A stretch of DNA of 64,000 nt from Pyronema omphalodes (lineage: Eukaryota > Ascomycota > Pezizomycetes > Pezizales > Pyronemataceae). Position numbers and translations under genes: made by a program. Below the pieces are notes generated by a model. That model searched no databases. It was not told the DNA's origin and was given only the letters and a program-made list of their open reading frames with translations. Numbering within the stretch: position 1 is the first letter of the stretch; every line of letters begins with the position of its first letter. Of this stretch, positions 41,826-51,956 are shown in pieces. The stretch spans positions 1-64,000 of the forward strand of contig JAJJXM010000032.1 in the NCBI GenBank assembly GCA_024516155.1, written 5' to 3'.

Positions 41826-43280
41826 TTAAACAGCCGCCGGGCCACCCGCGCCCCCACTCTCCTCTCCTCTCTCCCCTCCTCCGCCGGTGTCTCCTGACCC
41901 TTTGCCCTTTGTGACGCCCGGGCCTGCCCTGCCCCTCTTCTCCTCCCCTCTCTCCCCTTCTCCTTCCTTCTTCCTCAGCCTCCTCGCTGCTCCCCCTCGC
42001 CTCTCTCCCCTTCTTGTCGGTGGTGTTGTCAGTCCAAGATTGCCATTCCCAAGCACAATCTGGACGTTGATGCCTCCGCTCTTGACGACTTCTGCCCAAG
42101 TCTTCTTCGCAGAGGAGGTTGTTGTTCTGGGTTGGTGGGTATTCTTGCCCCGTCCACCATTCTTTGTTGTAGGGGTCTTGCTGGGTGGCGCTGCCGTAGG
42201 TGTCGTCTCCTTCGCTTTCTGCTTCTTCCTCTGTGTAGCCTTCGCCTCCACAGTCTTCCATCCGTTCGTCTCAGCAGGGGCAGTGCCTGGGGCGTCGGGT
42301 AGAGGTGTGTCCTGAGCAGATGAACTGTCAGGGTGAGGTTCCGGTGTCGCATCGGATGACGTGATCGCGAGGAGAGGTAGGGGGCACATAGGCTTGAGGG
42401 CATCAAGCTTGTCCTGGGCGGCGGTAGTCGCATGTTTTGAGTGCATCAGGCTTCGCACCGGTGATGCCGCTCTCGGTTTGTGGTTCACCGGTCTTCTGGT
42501 CGTTGGTGAGGTGGGTTCGGTGTTCTGGTCGCTTCCCCTTCGCTTTCTCTTGCCAGGAGGGTTGCGAACAGCGTCCAGGACATCCTGAATGTCATGTTGG
42601 ACGACGGACAGTTGCATAGTCATCTCTTCCATCGCTGAGGAAGAGGCCGTGAGGTTCGGTGAGGGGGGCGCCGAAATGACTTGGTGCTGTTCGTCGATTT
42701 TCGTCGTCAGGGCGTCCACAGCAGCCTTGAGAGCTGCTGTTTCTTTCTGTGTAGAGTTGTATGCTGCGCGCAGCTTCGTGTTTTCGCCAAGCAGAACGTT
42801 GAATTTCGTCATCATGACGTCGAATCTGTGGCGCATCTCATCGCTGTTGTTGCGTATGGTGTCATCGAGGGTATTGAAGCGTCGCTGTGTATCCCGGTGG
42901 ATCTGTTGTATCCCCAGGAAGTTGGCTCCAGTGAGTCCGGCGTGATTGTTTTCAAACAGTTGATCTAGGGTGTCATAGTCGTCATCAACTGCGACTGCCT
43001 CGTTAATTGCAGATACGAAGAAGCGACGGTAGGTTCTGAACCGGCTGTGTTCAGTTGTCGCCTGTTGCTGCTGTGTTGAAGCCGAAGGAACTGGTGATCC
43101 TGCCAAGACCACGCTCTGGAAGAGCTTTCCAGCGAGGTTTCCAACAACTTCATAAACTTTTCCATCTCTTTCATCAAATGTAGGATTAGATCCATCATGG
43201 GGAAGGTCGGCTAGAACATTGTACGCGTTTTCGGACCGTTTCGATCGTCTGGCGTTGTTCTGTCGTTGTTTTGGCGACAT
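41826..43280 (-). CDS. H protein, subfamily Ha, intact (H6)
   Basis: 484-aa frame from ATG 43280. Central region of the Ha type: TYRRFFVSAINEAVAVDDDY, LTGANFLGIQQIHRDTQ, RNNSDEMRHRFDVMM, DALTTKIDEQHQ. The basic GKRKRRG cluster, KTWAEVVKSGG and the Arg/Gly/Glu-rich C-terminus are as in H4. H9 lies downstream of the stop, so the frame is unaffected. Scattered residue differences from H4 show that it is a separate lineage of the same subfamily. Confidence 0.85.
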   Translation of the reverse strand: MSPKQRQNNARRSKRSENAYNVLADLPHDGSNPTFDERDGKVYEVVGNLAGKLFQSVVLAGSPVPSASTQQQQATTEHSRFRTYRRFFVSAINEAVAVDDDYDTLDQLFENNHAGLTGANFLGIQQIHRDTQRRFNTLDDTIRNNSDEMRHRFDVMMTKFNVLLGENTKLRAAYNSTQKETAALKAAVDALTTKIDEQHQVISAPPSPNLTASSSAMEEMTMQLSVVQHDIQDVLDAVRNPPGKRKRRGSDQNTEPTSPTTRRPVNHKPRAASPVRSLMHSKHATTAAQDKLDALKPMCPLPLLAITSSDATPEPHPDSSSAQDTPLPDAPGTAPAETNGWKTVEAKATQRKKQKAKETTPTAAPPSKTPTTKNGGRGKNTHQPRTTTSSAKKTWAEVVKSGGINVQIVLGNGNLGLTTPPTRRGERRGGAARRLRKKEGEGERGEEKRGRAGPGVTKGKGSGDTGGGGERGEESGGAGGPAAV

Positions 43281-43486
43281 TTCGTGAGGTGGGGTAAGCC
43301 AAAACTCGTGAAAACTCTGATTTTGCGACAAAAGTCAACAAAAACAACGTAGAATTCCCTGAAAATTCAGAGAATAACGTAACAGAGTGCTGCAAATCCG
43401 AATCCGATGAGAAAACCGGGGGTTTCGGTGCTCGTTGTTGAGAATGCAGGGGGGGGGGGTCGCCGTTGCCGTGTCGGGGTTCCGTG

Positions 43487-43862
43487 GGATCACCAGTTCC
43501 TTCGGCTTCAACAAAGCAGAAACAGGCGACAACTGAACCCAGCCTGTTCAGTAAATACCGTCGTCAAATAGTATCTGCACTTAATGAGGCAGCCTCGCAT
43601 AATGACAACTATGCCACCCTTGACCAACTGTTTGCAGACAACTGGACCGAGTTCATAGGAGCCAGCTACCTGGGGGTACACCAGACCTATCAGGACACAC
43701 AGCGACGCTTCAATACACTCGAGGAATCCATACGCAACAACAACGATGCGATACACGGCAGATTCGACGTCATGCAGACGAAATTTAACGATCTGCTCTT
43801 CGAAAACGCGACGCTGCGCGAAGCATACGTCTCTACACAGGCAGAAACAGCAGCCCTCAGGG
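43487..43862 (+). pseudogene. H ORF of H8, segment 2
   Basis: Continues H8 after H6: STKQKQATTEPSLFSKYRRQ, FIGASYLGVHQTYQDTQ, then the coiled coil to TAALR, where H7 is inserted at AGCAGCCCTCAGGG. Confidence 0.86.
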
Positions 43863-44076
43863 ACAGATGAGTACGTCCCCACCTACGGCAACGGCGACCC
43901 CCCCCCCCTGCATTCTCAACAACGAGCACCGAAACCCCCGGTTTTCTCATCGGATTCGGATTCGCAGCACTCTGTTACGTTATTCTCTGGATTTTCAGGG
44001 AATTCTACGTTGTTTTTGTTGACTTTTGTCGCAAAATCAGAGTTTTCACGAGTTTTGGCTTACCCCACCTCACGAA

Positions 44077-44944
44077 ATGTCGCCAAAACAACGACAGAAC
44101 AACGCCCGACGATCGAAACGGTCCGAAAACGCGTACAATGTTCTAGCCGACCTTCCTCATGATGGATCTACTCCTACTCTGAATGGAAGAGATGGAAAAG
44201 TTGATGAAGTTGATGGAAACTTCGCTGGAAAGCCCTTCCAGAGCGTGGTCTTGGCACGATCACCAGCTCCTTCGGCTTCAACATCGCAGCAACAGGCGAC
44301 AACTGAACACAGCCGGTTTAGTGAATACCGTCGCATGATGGTATCTGCAATTAATAAGGCAGTCGCAGTTGACGACAACTATGCCACCCTAGATCAACTG
44401 TTTGAAGACAACTACGCCCAATTCACTGGAGCCAGCTTCCTGGGGATACAACAGATCCACCAGGACACACAGCGTCGCTTCAATACCCTCGATGACACCA
44501 TACGCAACAACAGCGATGAGATGCGCCTCAGATTCGACGTCATGATGACGAAATTCAACATTCTGACCGGCGAAAACACGAAGCTGCGCGCAGCCTACGA
44601 CTCTACACAGGCAGAAACAGCAGCTCTCAAGGCTGCTGTGGACGCCCTGACGAGGAAAATCGACGAACAGCAACAAGTCATTTCGGCGCCCCCCTCACCG
44701 AACCTCACGGCCTCTTCCTCAGCGATGGAAGAGATGACTATGCAACTGTCCGTCGTCCAACATGACATTCAGGATGTCCTGGACGCTGTTCGCAACCCTC
44801 CTGGCAAGAGAAAGCGAAGGGGAAGCGACCAGAACACCGAACCCACCTCACCGACAAACAGAAGACCGGTGAACCACAAACCGAGAGCGGCATCACCGGT
44901 GCGAAGCCTGATGCACTCAAAACATGCGACTACCGCCGCCCAGG
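44077..44944 (+). pseudogene. H ORF of H7, first segment
   Basis: Uninterrupted from MSPKQRQNNARRSK through FTGASFLGIQQIHQDTQ, the coiled coil and GKRKRRG to TTAAQ, where A3 is inserted. The remainder (51957-52542) has lost one C near 51985 and is out of frame. Confidence 0.87.
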
Positions 44945-45073
44945 GACACCACCCAGCAAAGAGCGACCCCCCCCTGCCTTTTCAACAACCACGCCGAAAT
45001 CGCAAGATTTTATCGCGGATTATTGTTCGGCAGCCCCGAATTACCTATTCGCAGCATTTCCAGATCAGGCCCT

Positions 45074-45105
45074 CTCTTTTTCGTTGAGTTTTCATCGAAA
45101 AAGAG
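45074..45105 (+). promoter_or_regulatory. LINE-A 5' UTR hairpin (A3)
   Basis: Arms CTCTTTTTCG at 45074-45083 and CGAAAAAGAG at 45096-45105, loop TTGAGTTTTCAT. Free of mismatches and identical in A2, C3 and C4; missing from A4. Confidence 0.6.
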
Positions 45106-45234
45106 TTTTCGGGCCCCTGAGAAAAGCCCCGCGAACCGGTTCCATCAACACCACCCTCCACCCACATCAACAACCATCATTTCAATCGCGGATTCCTTGT
45201 CGCTACCGCAGAAACAACTTATTCCGAACTTCCG

Positions 45235-47144
45235 ATGCCCACCCGATCCTCCGCTGTTGAGAAACAGCCCCTCCCCCCCGACAAAGCGCCCCCTCGAGCG
45301 CTCGCGAAAGAAAAACGCGCTAACGCAGAGCCGCACGAGTCCGACGCGTCCGACGTTGAAATGCACGTAGACACGTGCTCTGACGTCAGCGAGGATTCAA
45401 GCGACAACGACGCGTCTCCCCGAGACAGCTCCCCAACGCCAACTTCTCGCAACACCACCAACGCCCCACCCAAAACACCCCACAACAAAAAACCCCTCCC
45501 TGTAAACTCCGACACCCCCGACCAACTGAGCAACAATGACCCCAAATACTCCATCCAACAAACCACCGGAAAACAGAAAAAACGCCCCGCCGCCTCCACT
45601 GCCCATACTATCACCCATATCGCCGAAGACTCCACCCCCGTCCCTGCAAACGTCAAACGACTCCACCCCGACATCGCTCCGATCAACGCCACACCTCCCA
45701 GCAACGCCGACCTCGCTCAATCCATCGACGTCCTCCACCACAATCTTGCCACCACCGCGGACATGTTTCGTCACGCCGACCAGACAACGAACGACAGAAT
45801 CAACAAAGCGTTCAAGACAATCAACAAGAACCAGTCCCTCCTCCAATCCATCTACGATGCCGTCCAACTCCTCGCCCCGTCCCTCCTACCGAAAGGAACA
45901 GCTACCGCCGTGTCCCCCACCCCCGTCTCCGCATCCTCCACCCCCCTCGAGACCACCAGCCCCGATACCCAACCCGTTAACGCCCCTCTCGATTTACCCT
46001 CCAAGCATGCCCCCCGCCTCAGCGAAGCCGAGTACTGGAAGCAGAGGTGCCTGAACGCCGAAGCTGAACTCCGGAAGAACGAGCTCACTCCTCCCCCTCA
46101 CCTACCCCCTCCCCCACCCCAGGCGGACGAACCGTGGAAAGGACCAATACCCGCGGCCACCAAGTTGTTCAAAGAGAAAGCCGCTGCCCCATCAAAGACC
46201 CCCCCAAGACCACCAAACCCAACCCCCAACGCAAGAACCCCCCCCGCGTCCAAGACATTGTGATCCCCTGCCCTGACCCCCGTGCCCTGCCCGATAGCTC
46301 TAAGGCCGCCATTGGATTAGCCATCAACGAAGCCCTACACAAGGCGAAGGTGGAAGGAAACATCATGACGGTTAGGAAAAATATGGCAGGAAGCCTCATG
46401 CTTACCCCCTCCCCGAACACATCCATTACCGATCTCACCCCCCACCTCTCAGTTATCCACGCCGCTGCCTGCACAGTCCACCCCAACCTCTTGCCCCCCC
46501 GACTTAACGAAAAATGGTATAAGTTGGCAGTCCACGGAATCCCCACGGACTACTACGAGGACAACGCCGAGGGTATGCAAAAATTGCAGCAAGAAATCGA
46601 GACGAACCACAACGTACGCCTGACACAACCCCCAAGGTACATCTCTCACCCGGACAAGCGTGTTGGTAAGACCGCCTCCAGTGTGATGATCGCACTGAAG
46701 TCCAGCGAGGAATACAATCTCCTCAAGAGAACAAAGGTGACAGTATTATTCGAACAACGCAAGGTGACAGAATTCTTCACCGCCCGTTCCATTGACCAAT
46801 GCCGCAGGTGCCAGAAATTTGGACATCATCACGCAATCTGCCCAGCTGACAATGGCCCCGCTTGCGCGATATGCGCCGCCCCTCACCCCACCGAATATCA
46901 CCAATGCAGCCAGTGTCCCACAATCCAGGGCCGCAAATGTCAACACACCCTCTACAAGTGTGCAAATTGCGTCGCCGCTGGCCACACAGACGTCCACCAC
47001 GCCGCATACAGCACCCGCTGCCCCGTCAAAGTGAACGTCGTCAGGGAAGCCTGGCAGAAGACCCGCCCGGAGACAACACCCCTAGAGGCCATCCCCGCCG
47101 AAATAAACCCCATCGCCGACACCACCATGACCACTGATGAATAG
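45235..47144 (+). pseudogene. LINE-A ORF1 of A3, single frameshift
   Basis: Open from ATG 45235 (MPTRSSAVEKQPLPPDKAPP). At about 46206 the tract reads ACCCCCCCAAG where A1 and A2 have ACCCCCCCTAAG (or equivalent), a one-base loss. Downstream the frame is open to TAG 47142-47144. Domains: disordered acidic N-terminus; DMFRHADQTTNDRINKAF helix; proline-rich linker; IVIPCPDPRALPDSS; WYKLAVHGIPT to SSVMIALKSS, an RRM-like position in Tad1/jockey-type ORF1 proteins (inferred); the knuckle CRRCQKFGHHHAIC and CxxC pairs at about 46800-47025. Corrected length would be 636 aa; the break may be genuine or a homopolymer error. Confidence 0.9.
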
Positions 47145-47158
47145 ATACGACTCATCAG
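47134..47158 (+). promoter_or_regulatory. ORF1/ORF2 junction hairpin (A3)
   Basis: CTGATGA (47134-47140) pairs with TCATCAG (47152-47158) around an 11-nt loop. ORF1 stop and ORF2 start overlap as ATGAATAG at 47137-47144. Confidence 0.58.
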
Positions 47159-50100
47159 CGGCGACCCTTCGCATCGTGTCACATAACACGAATCGCAGCG
47201 CCACCGCACTAACAACACTGCTGAACTCAGCAGGATCCAAAATAGACATATTGCTGGTACAAGAGATTAACGTTAAAGATCCCAGGTACGCAATCACACA
47301 TCCAGATTTCCTTTTGTTACTTCCCCCCCGCAGCCACCACAAAGTCAATCGCACTGCTGCCTATATCTCCCGCCTCAACCCACACGTTCGAGTCACACCA
47401 AGACCGGACGTCAGCGGAGATCCTGACCTCCAGGTACTCGAGGTCAGCACCACACTCATTCCCTCCTTTTACCTCTTAAACATCTATAATGAAAAAGACC
47501 CCCAAACAAAACTATATACCGTCCCCCGCTCCCTTACCCCCCTCACTCTCCCCCACCGTTGCGTGATCACAGGGGACCTCAATGCCCATCACCCTCTGTG
47601 GAACTCCCACGCACGCAGACCAGCGAGAGCAGACGTGCTGGTGGAACTGATGGAAGACCATCAATGGCAACTGGTAAACGTCCCGGACGTTCCTACTTAC
47701 CACTATCGAGACGGATCGGGCTCTTCGGTCCTCGACCTGACTCTGGCAGCCCCGGCGATGGCGAGAGAAATTTCTTCTTGGGCTATTGACGACGGCATTG
47801 CCACGGGATCGGACCACGAGGTGATCCGTTTCCAAATCAACTCCTTACACCCAGACCACCACAACACCGCCGGCGACACTACGCGACTAAACTGGCGCAA
47901 GACGGACTGGGAGACCTTCACCGAAGAATTGCAACGTCTCACCGAAGCTTCCTACCCCCGGTGGTCCCACCTCCGAGCCAACCCCTCCGCCGAGAACCTC
48001 GACGAATGGGCTGCCCTCCTTCGCGACTCTATCCAAACCGCCGCCGCGATATCAACACCTACCCTCACCCCAACCCCGCGGTCGAAGAGATGGTGGACGG
48101 AGGAGGTACGCCTGACACGTAAAGACATGACCCGGGCCAGGAGGAGATGGAAACAGACCCGCCTTCCCCAACACCTCGCCGAATACAAACAGTCTCGAAA
48201 CGCCCACTACAGGAAAGTCCGACATGCAAAGGACTCCATGTGGAAGGAATACTTAGCCGCGGTGGAAGGACCAGACATATGGGCGGCCTTCCGATATACA
48301 AACCCGCGCCGCGCTCAATTGACACCACCGATCAAGACACAGGTAGGAGGAATGGAGAAGGTATGCGTCGACTTCGACAGCAAGGTAGAGGCCTTTCAAG
48401 CGTTATTCCCTCCCCCCCCAGCTGCCCCCCCCACGCGCACCTCACGACCCAACCCCCAACTCCCCTGGAAAACATTCACCCCCGAAGAAATTCGTACCGC
48501 TATCACAACATCCTCCCCCAAGAAAGCCCCCGGCCCGGACTCCATCACGTTCGCGTGCCTTAGGAAGGCGTACGATGCAGTCCCCAAAGTTTTCAACGCC
48601 CTGTACTCAACCTTCGGAACGAAAGGATATCATCCGCGGAGCTGGCGAGAGGCCACGACGGTGGTGATACCTAAACCAAACAAACCGGACTATAGCGCCA
48701 TAAAGGCATACCGCCCGATCGCCTTACTCAACTGCTTGGGCAAGGTGTTAGAAAAACTCATGGCGACCCGGCTCAGCCTTATGGCGGAGTCGCACGACAT
48801 CCTGCATAAGGACCAGATTGGCGGGCGCCCAAAACGCTCGGCAATTGACGCCGCGATGGCACTGACGCATGAGGTAGAAGTTAACGCGGGAAATCGCTTC
48901 GTGACGTCTGCCCTATTTTTAGATGTACGAGGAGCTTTCGATAACGTCTCCTCCGCCAGATTACTGGCAACTATGCACTCACTCGGCTGCCCACAGGCGG
49001 TGATATCGTGGTGTTCCTCATTCTTAAGTGACCGCACAACCGCCCTATCCTTTGACGGCAGAACAGATTCACAGCGACCAATTCAAACCGGCATTCCCCA
49101 GGGATCCCCCGCGTCGCCAATACTCTTCCTCATATACCTTCGCCCCCTCTTTGACGCCTTACAATCCGAACACCCGACCCTGTGGACCCCTAGCTATATA
49201 GACGACGTTGCCTTGGTGGCCCATGGACGAACGAGAGAAGAAAATGCGCGCGCCCTGGAAGCAGCCGCTCGCACCGCATTCAACTGGACGCAGACAAACG
49301 CGGTAGCGTTCGACGATTCCAAATCGGAGATGCTGCACTTCCATAAGTCGCGAATCGATGAACACAGCGAAGCAACAAACGTGCACTTACCTAACGGCAC
49401 CATAGTCACCCCTGGGACTCAAGGAGGCAGCAAGGACGTGGTCCGGTGGATTGGCATACATTTTGATCGCAAACTTTCCTTCTCCCAACATGTAAAAATA
49501 AGACTGGCGGCCGCCGCTAGGTCCCTCAACGCCCTCCGAAGTTTGGTACGTCACGAAACAGGTCTGTCCCCCTCAGCGACCCGTACACTTTATCAAGCGT
49601 GTGTAACCTCTAGGTCGGATTTTGGCTCTGAGATCTGGTGGAATGGACAAAAAGGACTGGCCGGCACACTACAAACGCAACAAAACTCCGCCCTACGCCG
49701 CATACTAAACGCATTCACATCGACCCCCATAGTGGCCCTACACAACGAAGCCGCCATACCCCCCGTCGCAGTTCGCCTTCAACGCCGCAGCCGCAAATAC
49801 GTTCTCCGCCTCCTCTCCCTCCCCCCTTCCCACCCCGTAGTTAGACGCTGCCCTTCCTCCTTCCCCGTGCCCAACCACTTCCCCACCTCCATATGTGACC
49901 CGTCCGAATATGACTACCCCTGGAACACCACCCGGAAAGCCCCCTCGCGCCTCGTTCGCATGCTCCGCTCCGTCAGTCAGTGGATATTGCCAGACGACGT
50001 AATCGAGGACACGGCACACCCAAATCCCACCCCGTGGATAAGCTCACCCCTACGAATAAAGATATCCTCCCTCCCCAAACCCGAAGCCGCCGTCGAACAC

Positions 50101-51138
50101 CTCTCGCTGATCCGCGACCTGAGTGACGACAAAACCAACATTATCGCCTATACAGACGGCTCCCAACTCGAAGGAAAAACAGGCGCCGGATACTGCATCA
50201 CCTCAGGTTTCCCCCGTCAAGTCAACGAATCCATCCCCATGGGCACGACCACGGAAGTGTTCGACGCCGAACTACGAGCAATTCACGACTGCCTCGAGAT
50301 GTGCTACAAAATCATCTCCCACAACCACCTCCGACGCCGCCGGATACACGTCTTTACAGACAACCAGGCGGCCATCCTCCGCGCCTCCCGCACAACATAT
50401 GGTCCGGGCCAAGAGCTCGCCCGCGCTATACACGACATCGCCTCCTCCCTCCGTTCCAAAGACACATCCGTCACCTTACATTGGGTCCCAGGACATACCG
50501 ACATACCCGGGAATGACCAAGCCGACCTCCTCGCCAAAACTGCAACCACCCTAACTCCCCCCTCTTCGCTACCGGTCTCCCTGTCCTGGATACACCGACA
50601 AATTCACGATCAGTACATCCAAGACTGGACGACCTGGTACTCCTCCGCGCCGAAACTTAAAACATACGACGCCCCACACCGTCGACGCCTCGACCATGCC
50701 TACACGGCCCTACCACGCAAACTATCAACCGCAATCTTGGGATTGCGAACCGGACACGGTTATTTTTTGGACTGCCTTGCTCATCCCCCCACCGCCCAAT
50801 ACCCCTCCCGCTCGTGCTCATGCCCCCTTCACCCTCCGCAATCCCCCAAACATCTCATTCTCTCGTGCCCCCACTTCACTTCCCAACGGACCGAACTGCG
50901 ACGCACACTGAAAATCCCACGACGACGACACCTCACACTACCGACAATCTTACACACCACCGCCGGAACCAAAGCACTGTCCGCTATGATCTCAGAGACC
51001 AAGATAGCGACTGCGGAGTGGGCTCACGCAAGGTTAAGTAAACTCCCCGCTGAGGAGGACACATCTGCTACGCTGACAACAGACTGGGGGACGCTGCTGG
51101 ACCTGACGGACGAGCACGCGGTTACCTCTAATAATTAA
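47137..51138 (+). CDS. LINE-A ORF2: endonuclease-reverse transcriptase-RNase H, intact
   Basis: 1333 aa, uninterrupted. Endonuclease (about 10-232): Q42-E43, GDLNAHH 146-152, SDH 225-227. Linker with paired basic stretches. RT (about 505-770): FLDVRGAFD 594-602, GIPQGSPASP, YIDD 687-690. RNase H (about 1000-1138): D1007, E1045, D1075 and the HWVPGH motif near 1115-1120. C-terminal C1227-x-C1229-x9-H1239-x4-C1244 may bind zinc. Order and the RNase H domain fit the Tad1 group of fungal LINEs. Translation probably depends on reinitiation after ORF1, given the 8-nt overlap. It is the best candidate source of LINE-A enzyme in the window. Confidence 0.96.
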   Translation: MNRYDSSAATLRIVSHNTNRSATALTTLLNSAGSKIDILLVQEINVKDPRYAITHPDFLLLLPPRSHHKVNRTAAYISRLNPHVRVTPRPDVSGDPDLQVLEVSTTLIPSFYLLNIYNEKDPQTKLYTVPRSLTPLTLPHRCVITGDLNAHHPLWNSHARRPARADVLVELMEDHQWQLVNVPDVPTYHYRDGSGSSVLDLTLAAPAMAREISSWAIDDGIATGSDHEVIRFQINSLHPDHHNTAGDTTRLNWRKTDWETFTEELQRLTEASYPRWSHLRANPSAENLDEWAALLRDSIQTAAAISTPTLTPTPRSKRWWTEEVRLTRKDMTRARRRWKQTRLPQHLAEYKQSRNAHYRKVRHAKDSMWKEYLAAVEGPDIWAAFRYTNPRRAQLTPPIKTQVGGMEKVCVDFDSKVEAFQALFPPPPAAPPTRTSRPNPQLPWKTFTPEEIRTAITTSSPKKAPGPDSITFACLRKAYDAVPKVFNALYSTFGTKGYHPRSWREATTVVIPKPNKPDYSAIKAYRPIALLNCLGKVLEKLMATRLSLMAESHDILHKDQIGGRPKRSAIDAAMALTHEVEVNAGNRFVTSALFLDVRGAFDNVSSARLLATMHSLGCPQAVISWCSSFLSDRTTALSFDGRTDSQRPIQTGIPQGSPASPILFLIYLRPLFDALQSEHPTLWTPSYIDDVALVAHGRTREENARALEAAARTAFNWTQTNAVAFDDSKSEMLHFHKSRIDEHSEATNVHLPNGTIVTPGTQGGSKDVVRWIGIHFDRKLSFSQHVKIRLAAAARSLNALRSLVRHETGLSPSATRTLYQACVTSRSDFGSEIWWNGQKGLAGTLQTQQNSALRRILNAFTSTPIVALHNEAAIPPVAVRLQRRSRKYVLRLLSLPPSHPVVRRCPSSFPVPNHFPTSICDPSEYDYPWNTTRKAPSRLVRMLRSVSQWILPDDVIEDTAHPNPTPWISSPLRIKISSLPKPEAAVEHLSLIRDLSDDKTNIIAYTDGSQLEGKTGAGYCITSGFPRQVNESIPMGTTTEVFDAELRAIHDCLEMCYKIISHNHLRRRRIHVFTDNQAAILRASRTTYGPGQELARAIHDIASSLRSKDTSVTLHWVPGHTDIPGNDQADLLAKTATTLTPPSSLPVSLSWIHRQIHDQYIQDWTTWYSSAPKLKTYDAPHRRRLDHAYTALPRKLSTAILGLRTGHGYFLDCLAHPPTAQYPSRSCSCPLHPPQSPKHLILSCPHFTSQRTELRRTLKIPRRRHLTLPTILHTTAGTKALSAMISETKIATAEWAHARLSKLPAEEDTSATLTTDWGTLLDLTDEHAVTSNN

Positions 51139-51943
51139 AAAAAAAAAAAAAAAGAAAAAAAAAAAAATAATAATAATAAAAGGAAGTCGGAGGAGGACGA
51201 AGGGAGGGAGAAGCGGGAGGCGAGAGCGGAGAGAGAGACGAGGGAAAGGGGAGATGGAGGAAGCGGACGATGACGAGGAGAGAGTGGAGACGGGAGACTG
51301 GGAGAGCGGAGGCGTGGTTGTTGTGGAGAATGGAGTGTTGTGTTTTTTTCTTTTTTGTAACGGGAATGAAAGTGAAGCGAGGAGTCGAGGGAGAGGAGAG
51401 ACGCGGTAGAGACGGACGGGAGGAGCACGAATGAGGCGAGTGCGAGATGGTGACGCGGAGAGAAGTGGACGGAGTGGGACGATGGACGGCTGGCGAGCCG
51501 AGAGGGAGGAGCGTGCTGAAGGGCGAGGGGAGGGACGTAGAGTAGGGTAGTGGCACAGGGGAGAGAGGTGCGATGGGGGGGCGTTGACCCGGGGGAGTTA
51601 TATCTTCTTTTCTTTTCTTTTGCTTATTTGTTTTTGCTTTGTGGAGGAAATAAAGGCGGAAAAACGGTTAAAAAAGGGAGGGGAAGGGTGGAGGAAATGG
51701 GGGAACGACCCGGCGAGGTGGCCTCCGAGCGTACAGGGCTCCTGGAACAGACGACGCTTGACGAACAAAAGCACAACGAGACTTGGGGGTCTACAACCCC
51801 ACACCCTAACGACAAGCTCTGGGGCATACCCAGTGAGAGCCTGGCCTAACACCCGGGTTTCTTAATTTTGTATTTACTGTAGATTCCGCCATAACCTTAC
51901 GGTTGGATGCGTGTATGAGTTAATAAATAAATAAATAAATAAA
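51139..51943 (+). other. LINE-A 3' UTR of A3
   Basis: Poly(A) 51137-51168 broken by one G, a purine-rich stretch to about 51590, then the shared tail module from about 51626 with stem-loop near 51887-51911 and (AATA)n. No gene seen. Confidence 0.86.
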
Positions 51944-51956
51944 ACCGCCGCCCAGG

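Larger units (their letters stand above)
39552..43486 (-). mobile_element. H element H6, full length, type-B tail, split by H9
   Basis: Own sequence at 39552-39873 (tail) and 41800-43486. The tail GTTTGTTTGTTTG is at 39552 and the leader near 43450-43486. The target duplication GGATSACCAGTTC (39539-39551, 43487-43499) shows one mismatch. It carries an intact Ha ORF. Confidence 0.88.
44945..51943 (+). mobile_element. LINE-A copy A3, full length (6999 bp), best-preserved LINE-A
   Basis: Leader GACACCACCCAGCAAAGAGC at 44945, 5' UTR to 45234, ORF1 45235-47144 (one frameshift), ORF2 47137-51138 (intact), 3' UTR to (AATA)n at 51943. 13-bp target duplication ACCGCCGCCCAGG (44932-44944, 51944-51956) within the H7 ORF. 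Confidence 0.96.

Noticed and set aside
45235..47144. Programmed frameshift in ORF1 to explain the broken frames
   Set aside because: Breaks occur at different places and in different directions in each copy, unlike a conserved programmed site.
51137..51168. Poly(A) after ORF2 as the true 3' end of LINE-A
   Set aside because: The sequence after it is conserved in all copies and the target duplication lies ~775 nt further on.
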